Assembly: GCF_000773975.1 (NCBI RefSeq)
Contig: NZ_JRUQ01000027.1
Span: 248,001-312,000 of the forward strand
Direction: 5' to 3'
Origin: Erwinia typographi
GTDB taxonomy: Bacteria; Pseudomonadota; Gammaproteobacteria; Enterobacterales; Enterobacteriaceae
Length of the DNA stretch: 64,000 nt
Positions 36,405-45,595 of the stretch are shown here, in pieces. The position numbers were made by a program, and so were the translations under genes. Each line of letters starts with the position of its first letter. Position 1 is the first letter of the stretch. A model generated the notes under the pieces. It saw only the letters and a program-made list of their open reading frames with translations. It searched no databases and was not told the origin of the DNA.

Positions 36405-37548
36405 TCCCACGACGCGCGAGCTCCTGGCGGATCTTATCGCCTTCGATACCGTCAGCCGTCACAGCAATCTGGCGCTAATGGACTGGGTACAGCGTTACCT
36501 CGCCAGCTACGGAGTCAGTAGCCAGCTGCTGCCTGACGCCAGCGGAGAGAAGGCTAACCTGCTGGCGGTGATTGGCCCGCAGGAGATTCCTGGTATCGTG
36601 CTTTCCGGCCACACCGACGTGGTGCCGGTCGACGGGCAGCAGTGGCAAAGCGATCCTTTCCTGTTGCAGGAGAGGGAAGGGAAGCTGTACGGTCGCGGCG
36701 CGGCGGATATGAAAAGCTGGCTGGCGGCGGTGCTGGCGCTGGTGCCGCAGCTGGTGGCCCAGCCTCTGCGCCTGCCCGTCTGGCTGGCGTTCAGCCACGA
36801 CGAAGAGGTCGGCTGCAAGGGCGTGCCGGGGCTGCTTGAGCATCTCGACAGCCTGCCGGTGCGTCCTGCCGCCTGTATTGTTGGCGAGCCAACTGAGATG
36901 CGTCCGATCCTTGGGCATAAAGGTAAGATTGCACTGCGCTGTACGGTAACCGGTCTTGCCAGCCACTCGGCCTATACGCCGCAGGGCGTCAACGCCATTG
37001 AAGTGGCGGTTCGCATTATTCAGCGGCTGATGGCGCTGGCGGAAAAGCTCAGGCTACAGCAAAACCTGGCCTTCGATCCGCCTTATTCTACCTTGCAGAC
37101 CGGGGTTATCCGCGGGGGAGAGGCGTTAAACATCGTGCCTGCTCATTGCCAGTTCGACTTTGAAATCCGTATGCTGCCGGGCGTGGAAGTGCAGCCGATG
37201 ATGGCTGAACTGGAGGCGTGGTGCCAGCGCGAGCTGCTGCCGGAGATGCAACGCCGTTCGCCTGTATGTGCTATTACCTTCAGCCCGCTAAGCCACTATC
37301 CGGGGCTGGAAACCTGCGCGACAACCACCATTGACCAATTGCTGACCCTGCTGCCGCCGCCAGAAGCGCTAAGCACCGTAGCGTTTGGCACCGAGGGCGG
37401 CCTGTTTCAACAGCACGGCATTCCCACGCTGGTGTGCGGTCCGGGAGCCATGGCTCAGGGACACAAGCCGGATGAGTTTGTCAGCCTCGATCAGCTTGCC
37501 CTGTGCGATGATTTTTTAATACGCCTGTGCCGCTGGCTCCGGGCGTAA
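36397..37548 (+). CDS. M20 deacetylase of the ArgE/acetylornithine deacetylase type
   Basis: Zinc amidohydrolase of 383 residues. The metal and catalytic motifs are present: LSGHTDVVPVDG (His and following Asp), LYGRGAADMKSWLAA (bridging Asp), SHDEEVGCKGV (general base Glu and ligand Glu), GEPTEMRP, and the C-terminal ligand His in AMAQGHKPDEF. It is closest to ArgE by pattern, but the operon contains no other arginine gene, so it probably removes an N-acyl group from an imported amino acid derivative. I chose the ATG at 36397, which overlaps the DUF1028 end. It is convergent with the next LysR gene across six bases. Confidence 0.9.
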   Translation: MNNPTTRELLADLIAFDTVSRHSNLALMDWVQRYLASYGVSSQLLPDASGEKANLLAVIGPQEIPGIVLSGHTDVVPVDGQQWQSDPFLLQEREGKLYGRGAADMKSWLAAVLALVPQLVAQPLRLPVWLAFSHDEEVGCKGVPGLLEHLDSLPVRPAACIVGEPTEMRPILGHKGKIALRCTVTGLASHSAYTPQGVNAIEVAVRIIQRLMALAEKLRLQQNLAFDPPYSTLQTGVIRGGEALNIVPAHCQFDFEIRMLPGVEVQPMMAELEAWCQRELLPEMQRRSPVCAITFSPLSHYPGLETCATTTIDQLLTLLPPPEALSTVAFGTEGGLFQQHGIPTLVCGPGAMAQGHKPDEFVSLDQLALCDDFLIRLCRWLRA

Positions 37549-37554
37549 GGCCTT

Positions 37555-38502
37555 TCAGGCCACTGACAGCGGGTGTATCTCGGCCTCGCTGAGATGCTCC
37601 GGCGTCAGTTCCTGGCTACGGCAATAATCCATGAATAGCTGGGTCGGTCGCGTTGGCTCGGCGTGGCGCAGATGGGCCATCACCAGACAGGATCCTTCCA
37701 TCTCATCGCGGATCGTTACCCGCTTAACGCGCTTGCCGTCATAGGTAAAGTCCGGGAACGGGCGCGTCACCAGTAGAGAAAAACCGAATCCCTGGCCGAC
37801 CATACAGCGCACCATCTCAATCGAGGGCGAACTGAACGCAACGTTAGGCTTCAGCCCTTTCGTTTTGAAGATATCGAGGAAATAGTTCCGGCTTGGCACC
37901 ACGTCCAGCAGGATCATCGGTTCCCTGCTCAGCTCTTCCAGACTTACGCTGCTGCGCAGGGTCAGCGGATGATCGGCGGGTAGCAGCGCGTAGGGTTTTT
38001 GCGGGGCTTTCAGCTGCTCGGCGTGGATGCTGCTGTCCAGCTCGTGGCGGTAGAGGATTGCCATATCAAAACGTCCGCGATGCAGGCCATCCGTCAGCTC
38101 GTGCTGCTCGCCGTCGTAAATCTGCACCTCAATATTGGGGTAGAGCTTTTTAAAGCCGGCAATCAGCTTGGGCATATAGAGCGGCGCGGCGGTTTCAAAG
38201 CAGCCAACCGACAGCGTGCCAGCCACCAGATCGTTGTCCGCACGGGCGTTCTGCTCAAACTGCCGCGACATTCTTAGCAGCTCAGCGGCCTTGTCATAAA
38301 AACGGCGGCCCCCCGGCGTCAGCGATACGCCCTGAGCGTGATGACGAATAAAAAGCTGCTGCTCGAAGCTCTCTTCAAGGCTTTTTATCGCGGTAGAAAT
38401 CGACGGCTGGGCAATATGCAAATGGCGCGAAGCCTCTGCAATGCTGCGATGTTCGACGACGGTGATAAAATATTTCAGCTGTCTCAGGGTGAAATGGGCC
38501 AT
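37555..38502 (-). CDS. LysR-family transcriptional regulator
   Basis: The 315 residues carry a LysR winged helix-turn-helix at about 1-62 (RSIAEASRHLHIAQPSISTA) and an effector-binding domain at about 90-300 (GTLSVGCFETAAPLYMPKLI, GRFDMAILYRH, GQGFGFSLLVTRPFP). It is divergent from the GH3 glycosidase operon across about 396 bases, the usual geometry for a LysR activator of its neighbour. It also converges on the M20 deacetylase gene, so which block it controls is not settled by position alone. The glycosidase operon is the better candidate. The inducer is unknown. Confidence 0.9.
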   Translation of the reverse strand: MAHFTLRQLKYFITVVEHRSIAEASRHLHIAQPSISTAIKSLEESFEQQLFIRHHAQGVSLTPGGRRFYDKAAELLRMSRQFEQNARADNDLVAGTLSVGCFETAAPLYMPKLIAGFKKLYPNIEVQIYDGEQHELTDGLHRGRFDMAILYRHELDSSIHAEQLKAPQKPYALLPADHPLTLRSSVSLEELSREPMILLDVVPSRNYFLDIFKTKGLKPNVAFSSPSIEMVRCMVGQGFGFSLLVTRPFPDFTYDGKRVKRVTIRDEMEGSCLVMAHLRHAEPTRPTQLFMDYCRSQELTPEHLSEAEIHPLSVA

Positions 38503-38898
38503 GTGCAGGGACTCTCTCTGATTAGTATTTGGTTAGGCAAGAGCTTTCTTTGGCGATATAAAAGCGATGTAGCGGAATAGTAGCAATATCCATGCCACGC
38601 AAAATCAGCGCAAAATCCCAGTTACGATTCTTTAACACCCCGTCGCTGCCCTTTCAGTGTGCAATGATTGCCTGATTCCCCTGACGTGCGCGCTATTGCA
38701 GTGCGTGTTGTCCGACCGCCGGGATCATTGGCGTAGCCTCTCTTAATTATTGAGCTGTTGCCGCCTTGCATAGTTTTTTTAACTCCAGTGGCAAGAAAAT
38801 TACTTCTTTCCTCGCCGTTTCCGCCGGGTCCATAGTGAATGCCAGCGAATTCTGTGGCGCACCGGTCGCCGCACCTACCTGACAGGAATACTAAAGGC
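38503..38898. promoter_or_regulatory. Divergent region LysR/glycosidase operon
   Basis: Long (396 bases) untranslated gap between a LysR gene and the operon it faces. It should contain the LysR binding sites and the operon promoter. There is an A+T-rich segment at about 38520-38620 near the regulator and another near 38735-38800. I found no hairpin, riboswitch or small gene that I can support. Confidence 0.45.
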
Positions 38899-41268
38899 AT
38901 GAGCACTGCGTTATTTCAGCACGGGGAATTTTTATCTCTGGCCAAAGCCATGACGCCAGAAGAATTGGGCGACATCCTTAGCGGCCACGGCATGTGGAAA
39001 ACCGAAGCCAATGCGAGGCTGGGTATTCCGCCGATAGTCATGACGGACGGCACCTACGGGGTGCGTTACTCGATCCAGCAGATTGAGCAGGATGAAAAGG
39101 GCGGCCAGGACTTCGAGGCCTTCCTCAACGTGGTGAACCAGCGGGCGAAGGATGTGGAGGTCGCCTGGGGCACGATGAAACCGGCTACCTGCTTCCCGAA
39201 TGGCTCCAGCTTTGCCTGTAGCTGGGACGTGGAGCTGGCGCACACGCTCGGCGACGCGCTGGGCAAAGAGTGCCAGCATCTGGGCGTCAATCTGCTGCTC
39301 GGGCCGGGCATCAACATTCGCCGTACGCCGCTCGGCGGCCGCAGCTATGAATACTATTCTGAAGATCCGCTGATCGGCGGGGAAATCGCGACCGGGGTGA
39401 TCAACGGGTTGCAGCAGCGCGGCGTGGGCGCTTCGCTGAAGCACTTTGCCTGTAACAACTCCGAAGTTGAGCGCACCAGCATGGACTCGGTTATCGACGA
39501 GCGCGCGCTGCGGGAAATCTATCTTCGTGGCTTTGAGCGGGCGGTAAAACAGTCTCAGCCGTGGACGGTCATGAGCTCTTACAACCGGCTGAATGGCGTA
39601 CACACCGCTGAAAACAGCTGGCTGCTGACTGACGTGCTGCGCAGCGAGTGGGGCTTTGAAGGCGTGGTCGTGGCGGACTGGCACGGCATCAAGGACCGTC
39701 CGGCCTCTTTACTGGCGGGCAACGATCTGGACATGCCTGAAAGCGAAACCCGCAAGGCGAGCCTGATCAAAGCGCTGAAATCCGGCGACGTTTCTCGCGA
39801 ACCGGCGGAGCAGTCTGCGGAACGTATTCTGCGCCTGATCCACCGGGCCAAAACGGCTGAGCAGCCCGGTACGCCGATGGAGACGGATGCTCACCACCGG
39901 CTGGCTCGCCGGATGGTGGCAGAATCTATTGTCCTGTTGAAAAACACCGATTCGGCCTTACCGCTGGAAGCCGCAAGCTGTCGTCGGCTGCTGATCGTTG
40001 GCGAAGGGGCGAAAAAACCGGTTATTCAGGGCTCTGGCTGCGCTACCACGACTCCCACTCGCGTAGACATTCCTTATGACGAAATCCTTCGGTACTGCGG
40101 CGATGCCATGACGCTGGAGTGGCGTCAGGGCACCAGCGAGGATGCCTCGCAGCAAGCCACACTGCGTGAAGAAGCCTGTGCCGCGGCGCGCCAGGCCGAT
40201 CGGGTGGTGGTTTTTGTTAACAGTGAAGACGGTTACGACGGCGAAGGTTCCGACCGCCGTACCCTTGGCCTGGCGCAGGGGCACGATGCGCTGATTAGCG
40301 CTCTGGCCGCCGTCAACGACAGGGTGATTGTGGTGCTGGCTAACCCGGATGCGGTGGTGATGCCGTGGCTGGAGCAGGTCAGCGCGGTGGTGGAGACCTT
40401 CTACGCCGGGCAGGCGATGGGCGGCGGGCTGGCCGACGTACTGTTTGGCGAGGTAAACCCCTGCGGCAAGCTGACGGTCACCTTCCCTCAGCGGATGGAA
40501 GATATCCCCGGCTGGCTCAGCTATCCTGGCGAAAACGGCCGCCATTACTACAGCGAAGGGATCTTTGTCGGCTATCGCGGGTACGACGCCCGCCGCATTG
40601 AGCCGCTGTTCCCGTTCGGTTTCGGCCTCAGCTACAGCCAGTTTACCTATAGCGAGATTGAACTGGACCGAGACAGCCTGCGCGAAGGCGAAGCGGTGAA
40701 CGTCAGCTTTACGCTGAGCAATACCGGTGCGCGCGCCGGTAAAGAGATCTGCCAGCTTTACAGCGGCTACCAGACGACCAAACGCTTGCGTCCGGTCAGG
40801 GAACTGCGGGCCTTCTGCAAAGTAGCCCTGCAACCCGGCGAACAGCGGCGCATTACCCTGACGGTGCCAGCCAGCGATCTGCGTTACTACGACACCGGCC
40901 GCCAGCAGTGGGTACTGGAAGAGGGGCGCGTTTCTCTCAGCGTCGGTCCGAACTCGCGAGAGCTGCCGCTACAGGCTGAGCTGCACTGCCTGAGTAAGGT
41001 TGCGCGCTATCGCCTGATATCGCGCGATACGCAGCCGGTATTTGTGCTGGAAAATCCGCTGGCTCGCGAATACTTCAACCGTTTCTTGCAGGTCCAGCTG
41101 TCGGTGAATGCCGAAGACGCTGACCGGATGCTGGAACACTGCAAAAACTCCTTTTTCAGTATCTTCACCACCTTCGATCGTCGGTTCCGCCAGCGGTTTG
41201 TGGACGACGCGATTGAGCAACTGATCGCGACGGTTAATCGCGCCATCGTCGAACAGGAAACAGAGTAA
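38899..41268 (+). CDS. Cytoplasmic GH3 beta-glucosidase-like glycosidase
   Basis: Retaining beta-glycosidase of GH3, 789 residues. Order: GH3 N-terminal barrel (about 20-330) with KHFACNNSE and the nucleophile Asp260 in GVVVADWHG; GH3 C-terminal domain (about 350-570) with the substrate-site stretch VFVNSEDGYDGEGSDR; fibronectin-III-like domain (about 590-665, after FPFGFGLSYSQF); and a unique C-tail of about 120 residues rich in Arg, Phe and Glu. No signal peptide, so it acts on an imported substrate. I chose the ATG at 38899, after AGGAA. The ABC importer genes follow 62 bases later, implying one operon. The sugar or aglycone is unknown. Confidence 0.93.
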   Translation: MSTALFQHGEFLSLAKAMTPEELGDILSGHGMWKTEANARLGIPPIVMTDGTYGVRYSIQQIEQDEKGGQDFEAFLNVVNQRAKDVEVAWGTMKPATCFPNGSSFACSWDVELAHTLGDALGKECQHLGVNLLLGPGINIRRTPLGGRSYEYYSEDPLIGGEIATGVINGLQQRGVGASLKHFACNNSEVERTSMDSVIDERALREIYLRGFERAVKQSQPWTVMSSYNRLNGVHTAENSWLLTDVLRSEWGFEGVVVADWHGIKDRPASLLAGNDLDMPESETRKASLIKALKSGDVSREPAEQSAERILRLIHRAKTAEQPGTPMETDAHHRLARRMVAESIVLLKNTDSALPLEAASCRRLLIVGEGAKKPVIQGSGCATTTPTRVDIPYDEILRYCGDAMTLEWRQGTSEDASQQATLREEACAAARQADRVVVFVNSEDGYDGEGSDRRTLGLAQGHDALISALAAVNDRVIVVLANPDAVVMPWLEQVSAVVETFYAGQAMGGGLADVLFGEVNPCGKLTVTFPQRMEDIPGWLSYPGENGRHYYSEGIFVGYRGYDARRIEPLFPFGFGLSYSQFTYSEIELDRDSLREGEAVNVSFTLSNTGARAGKEICQLYSGYQTTKRLRPVRELRAFCKVALQPGEQRRITLTVPASDLRYYDTGRQQWVLEEGRVSLSVGPNSRELPLQAELHCLSKVARYRLISRDTQPVFVLENPLAREYFNRFLQVQLSVNAEDADRMLEHCKNSFFSIFTTFDRRFRQRFVDDAIEQLIATVNRAIVEQETE

Positions 41269-41330
41269 AAAAATCAGCGGCTTTCAGGCCGACATATAAC
41301 AACGTTTCGCTATGCAGCAGGGGAATCAGG

Positions 41331-42416
41331 ATGAAAGACACTAAACAGTATACCCGTCGTGATGCGCTCAAACTCGGCGTGGGAGCGGCGATCGCCACTG
41401 CCGTGGCTCCGATGATCGTCAGCCGTCCGGCAAGAGCGGCTGAAGTCAGCACGCTAACGGTCGCCGACGTGGGTGGCCCGTACGGCGCGGGATTCGGCAA
41501 GGCTTTCTACAAGCCGTTTGAAGAAGCGACCGGCATCAAGATCGTCAATACCGTGCTGGGGCCGGACCCGGTTCCGCAATTCCAGATGATGGTAGATACC
41601 AAAAACTACCTGTTCGACGTCGCCCTGCTGAACCCTGAGCACCTGGTGCGTCTGAACAAAATGCCGAAGCCGTATCTGGAAGATCTGCATATTCAGGTGC
41701 CTGATCCGGAGAACTATGTCAAAGGTTCGATCACTCCACAGTTCGGCGGCGTCAGCATTTACGCCCTCGCGCTTGGCTATCGCACCGACAGCTTCGACGG
41801 CAAACCGGTGCCTGCTAACTGGATCGACTTCTGGAACACCGCCAAATTTAAGGGACGCCGCGGCCTGTGGCGCAGCCCGGTCTGTACGCTGGAGCTGGCA
41901 TTAATGGCCGATGGCGTCGACCCTAAAAAACTCTACCCGCTGGACGTGGATCGCGCGTTTCGCAGCCTGGATAAAATCCGCAGCAGCATTGATGTCTGGT
42001 GGACCAGCGGCGCGCAGGCTACGCAGATGCTGCAAAGCGGCGAGCTGGATATGATGAGCATCTGGAGCACCCGCGCCCAGACCGCCATTGATGCCGGCAC
42101 GCCTGCGTCGATTGCCTGGGGACAGGGTCTGTACAACATTGACGGCTTCACTATTCCGCACGGCAGCCCTAAGCAGGAAGCCGCCCGCAAGTTTATTCAG
42201 TTCTGTATGGATGCGAAGCGCCAGTCGATGTACACCAACGACCTGGCCTGCGGACCGACCAATATCAAAGCCTACGACTATATCGATAAGAAGAAAGCGG
42301 CACTGCTGCCAACGGCCCCCGACCATATTCAGGGTCTGGCGGAGCTGGGAGCAGACTTCTGGGGCGACAATCAGGTAGCGCTGACTGAACGCTTTGAAAA
42401 GTGGGTAATGAGTTAA
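41331..42416 (+). CDS. Tat-exported ABC solute-binding protein (polyamine-type)
   Basis: The 361-residue protein belongs to the PotD/family-1 extracellular solute-binding group. A twin-arginine signal is clear: TRRDALKLGVGAAIATAV, with cleavage near ARAAE. The mature part begins STLTVADVGGPYGAGFGKAF and carries VPQFQMMVDTKNYLFDVALL, SIYALALGYRTDSF and WWTSGAQATQMLQSGELDMM, typical for this type. Tat export suggests folding in the cytoplasm, perhaps with a bound cofactor or ligand. It is the binding component for the fused permease and ATPase that follow. Ligand assignment as a polyamine is by family only; the glycosidase neighbour suggests a glycosylated amine or opine-like compound, as inference. 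Confidence 0.9.
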   Translation: MKDTKQYTRRDALKLGVGAAIATAVAPMIVSRPARAAEVSTLTVADVGGPYGAGFGKAFYKPFEEATGIKIVNTVLGPDPVPQFQMMVDTKNYLFDVALLNPEHLVRLNKMPKPYLEDLHIQVPDPENYVKGSITPQFGGVSIYALALGYRTDSFDGKPVPANWIDFWNTAKFKGRRGLWRSPVCTLELALMADGVDPKKLYPLDVDRAFRSLDKIRSSIDVWWTSGAQATQMLQSGELDMMSIWSTRAQTAIDAGTPASIAWGQGLYNIDGFTIPHGSPKQEAARKFIQFCMDAKRQSMYTNDLACGPTNIKAYDYIDKKKAALLPTAPDHIQGLAELGADFWGDNQVALTERFEKWVMS

Positions 42417-42466
42417 TCCGTGCGGTGGCGCAGTCAGCGCCACCCTGCCTTCTGGAGGATATTTCC

Positions 42467-44239
42467 TTGGCAGAGCTTGCAACATCGACCGTAAAAAAAC
42501 AGCCAGGGGCCGCCAAAAGGCGCTGGCATCCCCTGTGGCTGACCGCCCCGGGGCTGATCTTTCTAGCCCTGTTTCTCGCCTGGCCCACGCTGAAACTGAT
42601 GCTGCTCAGCTTTCAGAGCGCCGAAGGGGGCTTCTCGCTGGACGTCTGGAGCCAGATGTTTGGCGCGGGCATCTACGTGAAGGTCATGGTCAATACCTTC
42701 GTGATTGCGCTGCAAACCACGCTGGCATGTCTGCTGGTGGGCTATCCAGTGGCTTACTGGCTGTCTCAGCGCGGTGAAAATACGCGCCGTCGCCTTATGT
42801 GGCTGATTTTACTTCCGTTCTGGACAAGCGCGCTGCTAAAAAACTTCGCCTGGCTGGTGCTGCTTTCCCGGCGAGGTATTCTGTCTGAAATCCTGATGTC
42901 GCTGGGCGCTGAGCAGCCGCTGAACGTGCTCTACACGCGCGGCGTGGTGGTGTTTGCGATGGCGCACAGTATGCTGCCGCTGGCGATCATCACCATGCTG
43001 CCGACGATGACCGGGATTGATCGCGGACTGATGCGCGCGGGGAACACGCTGGGCGCATCGCGCGCGCAGAGCTTCTGGCGTATCTTTTTCCCGCTTTCAA
43101 TGCCTGGCGTTGTCGCCGCCTGCCTGCTGATTTTTATTGGTTCGCTGGGCTTCTTTATCACGCCAGCGCTGCTCGGCAGCCCGCAGGATTCGGTCATTGG
43201 TCAGCTGTTGATTACCCAGGTACAGCAATTGCTTAACTGGCGGCTGGCCGGTGCCGTGGCGATGTTGCTGCTGGTGATCACGCTGATAGTCTGCTTCTGC
43301 TACGACAAACTGTTCGGCATGTCGGCCATTTCCGGCGGTGAAAGCCATGCCAGCGGCAGGCTGATTCGTCGCCTGGGGCACGGGATTACCGCTTCGGCGG
43401 CAGCGGTTTCCGACTGGATAGGGGCCGTGCTGGCCCGAATACCTGGTCGTCCTGGCTGCGGCTGGCTGCTGCCGCTGTTTAGCAGCCTGGTGATTCTGGT
43501 GCTGATCTCGCCAGTCATCTCCTTCCTGCCAATGGCGTTCAGTAGCTCCAGCTTTTTGCAGTTTCCGCCGCCGGGCTTCTCGCTGCGCTGGATGGAAACC
43601 TATCTGGAGTCGCCGATATGGACCGGCGCTACCGTGCGTTCATTTGGCATCGCGCTGGTGACCGGTATCCTCTCGGTGCTGATTTCAGGCATTGCCGCCT
43701 TTGGCCTCGCCCGTCATCAGGGCAAGTCCGGTAGCCTGGTGGTGATGACCTTCCTGCTGCCGATGATCATCCCCAATATTGTCACCGCCGTATCGCTGTT
43801 CTATCTGTTTGCCACGATGGGGCTGATTGGTTCCGACCTCGGCATCATCCTTGGGCACACGGTGATGGCGATCCCGGTGGTCTTTATCATCATTCTGACC
43901 ACTTTCAAAGGGTACGACTGGCGGCTGGATCAGGCGGCAGGCACGCTTGGCGCCAGTCGCTGGCGGACCCTGCGGGAGATAACCCTGCCGATGATCAAAA
44001 GCAGCCTGCTGGCGGCTTTTATTTTCGGCTTTCTCAATTCTTTTGAAGAGCTGACGGTGGCGCTGTTTGTCGGCGGCGGCGTCAAGCAAACGCTGCCAAA
44101 ACAGATGTGGGATGACGTGCTGCTGTCGGTGACGCCCACGCTGGCGGCCGCTTCGGTGATTATCCTGTCGGTGGTCACGCTGTTGTTCATTATTGCCGAA
44201 CGTTCGCGTCGTAAAGCCGATGCGCTGCAAGGAGAGTAA
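42467..44239 (+). CDS. Fused double permease of a polyamine-type ABC importer
   Basis: The 590-residue protein is a head-to-tail fusion of PotB-like and PotC-like permeases, each with about six membrane helices and its own EAA loop (MRAGNTLGASRAQSFWRIFFP near residue 205; LDQAAGTLGASRWRTLREIT near 485). The first half starts LWLTAPGLIFLALFLAWPTL; the second starts WLLPLFSSLVILVLISPVIS. I chose a TTG start at 42467 because GGAGG is eight bases before it; the open frame extends 22 codons further but overlaps the binding-protein gene. It stops two bases before the ATPase start. Confidence 0.9.
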   Translation: MAELATSTVKKQPGAAKRRWHPLWLTAPGLIFLALFLAWPTLKLMLLSFQSAEGGFSLDVWSQMFGAGIYVKVMVNTFVIALQTTLACLLVGYPVAYWLSQRGENTRRRLMWLILLPFWTSALLKNFAWLVLLSRRGILSEILMSLGAEQPLNVLYTRGVVVFAMAHSMLPLAIITMLPTMTGIDRGLMRAGNTLGASRAQSFWRIFFPLSMPGVVAACLLIFIGSLGFFITPALLGSPQDSVIGQLLITQVQQLLNWRLAGAVAMLLLVITLIVCFCYDKLFGMSAISGGESHASGRLIRRLGHGITASAAAVSDWIGAVLARIPGRPGCGWLLPLFSSLVILVLISPVISFLPMAFSSSSFLQFPPPGFSLRWMETYLESPIWTGATVRSFGIALVTGILSVLISGIAAFGLARHQGKSGSLVVMTFLLPMIIPNIVTAVSLFYLFATMGLIGSDLGIILGHTVMAIPVVFIIILTTFKGYDWRLDQAAGTLGASRWRTLREITLPMIKSSLLAAFIFGFLNSFEELTVALFVGGGVKQTLPKQMWDDVLLSVTPTLAAASVIILSVVTLLFIIAERSRRKADALQGE

Positions 44240-44241
44240 GC

Positions 44242-45279
44242 ATGTCCTCTGTTAAGTTGAAAGTAGAACAGATCGCGAAATACTACGGGCCAACCAGGGT
44301 ATTGCAGGATCTGGATTTAACGGTGCAAAAAGGGGAGCTGTTAACCCTGCTTGGCTCCTCCGGCTCGGGGAAAACCACGCTGCTACAGATTATCAGCGGG
44401 CTGACGGAACCCACTTCAGGCCGCCTGCTGATCGACGGCAAGGACGAAACCTGGACGCCGGTACACCAGCGCGATATCGGCGTGGTGTTCCAGAACTATG
44501 CGCTTTTCCCCCATCTCACCATTGAGGAAAACGTCGCCTTCCCTTTACGGATGCGTAAAATGCCGGCCGCCGAGGTGGCGCGCCAGGTGAAAAAGGCGCT
44601 GGAAATGGTTGAGCTGGGCCACGCCGCCCAGCGTTTCCCGCGCGCCTTATCGGGTGGGCAGCAGCAGCGCGTGGCGCTGGCCAGATGTCTGGTGTACCAG
44701 CCGGGGATCATCCTGATGGATGAGCCGCTGGGCGCGCTGGACCGTCAGCTGCGCGAAACCATGCAGATGGAAATCCGCCGCATTCATCGTGAATCGGGCG
44801 CGACCATCATCTTTGTCACTCACGACCAGGAAGAGGCGCTGGCGCTGTCTGACCGTATCTGCCTGATGAACGAGGGGCGTATTGTGCAGATCGATACGCC
44901 TCAGGCGATTTACGAAAAGCCGGAATCTACCTTCGTGGCTGGCTTTATCGGGCTGTCGAATATCCTGACGGGAGAGGTTCGCGGTGACCAACTGGTGACG
45001 AAGCAGGGCGTTTTTGCTTTGCCTTCTTCAGACCCTCTGCCGGGGATGGCCTCGCTGGTTATTCGCCCTGAACACATCCGCATCCAGCGCTCGGGCGCGG
45101 CGCTGCTTGAGGGTGAAATTTGCGAGCGGATTTACGCTGGTTCGGAAACTCGTCTGGTGGTGAAGCTGGCCGAGGGCGCCCGCTTCATTGTGCGCAGCAA
45201 CGGCATGTCGGGCGATAAAATAGGCGACCGGGTTTCGCTGGGTTGGGACGTACAGCAGAGTTTACTGCTCTCCGCCTGA
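44242..45279 (+). CDS. PotA-like ABC transporter ATPase
   Basis: The 345 residues contain an ABC ATPase domain (about 5-240) with Walker [15 protein letters not shown]-loop VVFQNYALFPHLT, signature [14 protein letters not shown], Walker B GIILMDEPLGALD and the switch His in IIFVTHDQEEALALSD. A TOBE-type C-terminal domain (about 275-340) carries SLVIRPEHIRI and VSLGWD. This pattern is the polyamine/Fe3+/Pot-CysA branch. It is the last gene of the operon; a good hairpin follows at 45342. Confidence 0.93.
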   Translation: MSSVKLKVEQIAKYYGPTRVLQDLDLTVQKGELLTLLGSSGSGKTTLLQIISGLTEPTSGRLLIDGKDETWTPVHQRDIGVVFQNYALFPHLTIEENVAFPLRMRKMPAAEVARQVKKALEMVELGHAAQRFPRALSGGQQQRVALARCLVYQPGIILMDEPLGALDRQLRETMQMEIRRIHRESGATIIFVTHDQEEALALSDRICLMNEGRIVQIDTPQAIYEKPESTFVAGFIGLSNILTGEVRGDQLVTKQGVFALPSSDPLPGMASLVIRPEHIRIQRSGAALLEGEICERIYAGSETRLVVKLAEGARFIVRSNGMSGDKIGDRVSLGWDVQQSLLLSA

Positions 45280-45595
45280 CGAAATATTACGGAGTCATCA
45301 TGCTGGTCAAGGGCCAGCGTTATTTCTCTCATTAAATATAACCGCGCAGGGTAGCTATTCTGCGCGGCAGGTTTTCTGCTGGCTAAATAAAATAGCCATG
45401 AGGCATAAATTAAAAAATGCCTTATCGAAAATCTGCAATGGAATCCTGTCTGTTAACCCAGGGAATGCTGCCTCATTATTTTATCTTCAGAGGGACGTTT
45501 TTTACTATTTTACCTTGCAGCGGCAGTTGAATAACCTTGGCGTATGACGCAGAGATGGATAATAAATCCAGATAACCTTATTAAAGGATGCAGTG
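45280..45595. other. Intergenic region with operon terminator and monooxygenase promoter
   Basis: 316 bases without a gene. A short hairpin (GCTGG/CCAGC near 45303) and a strong one (45342-45367) lie on the left. The rest is A+T-rich and must hold the monooxygenase promoter. No small frame is supported. Confidence 0.45.
45342..45367 (+). terminator. Terminator of the glycosidase-ABC operon
   Basis: CCGCGCAG and CTGCGCGG form a perfect eight-base stem with a ten-base loop, followed by CAGGTTTTC. Located about 60 bases after the ATPase stop. Confidence 0.65.

Noticed and set aside
39958..40833. A 291-codon minus-strand frame opposite the GH3 gene
   Set aside because: Shadow of the GH3 coding frame; no ribosome site or recognisable domain.
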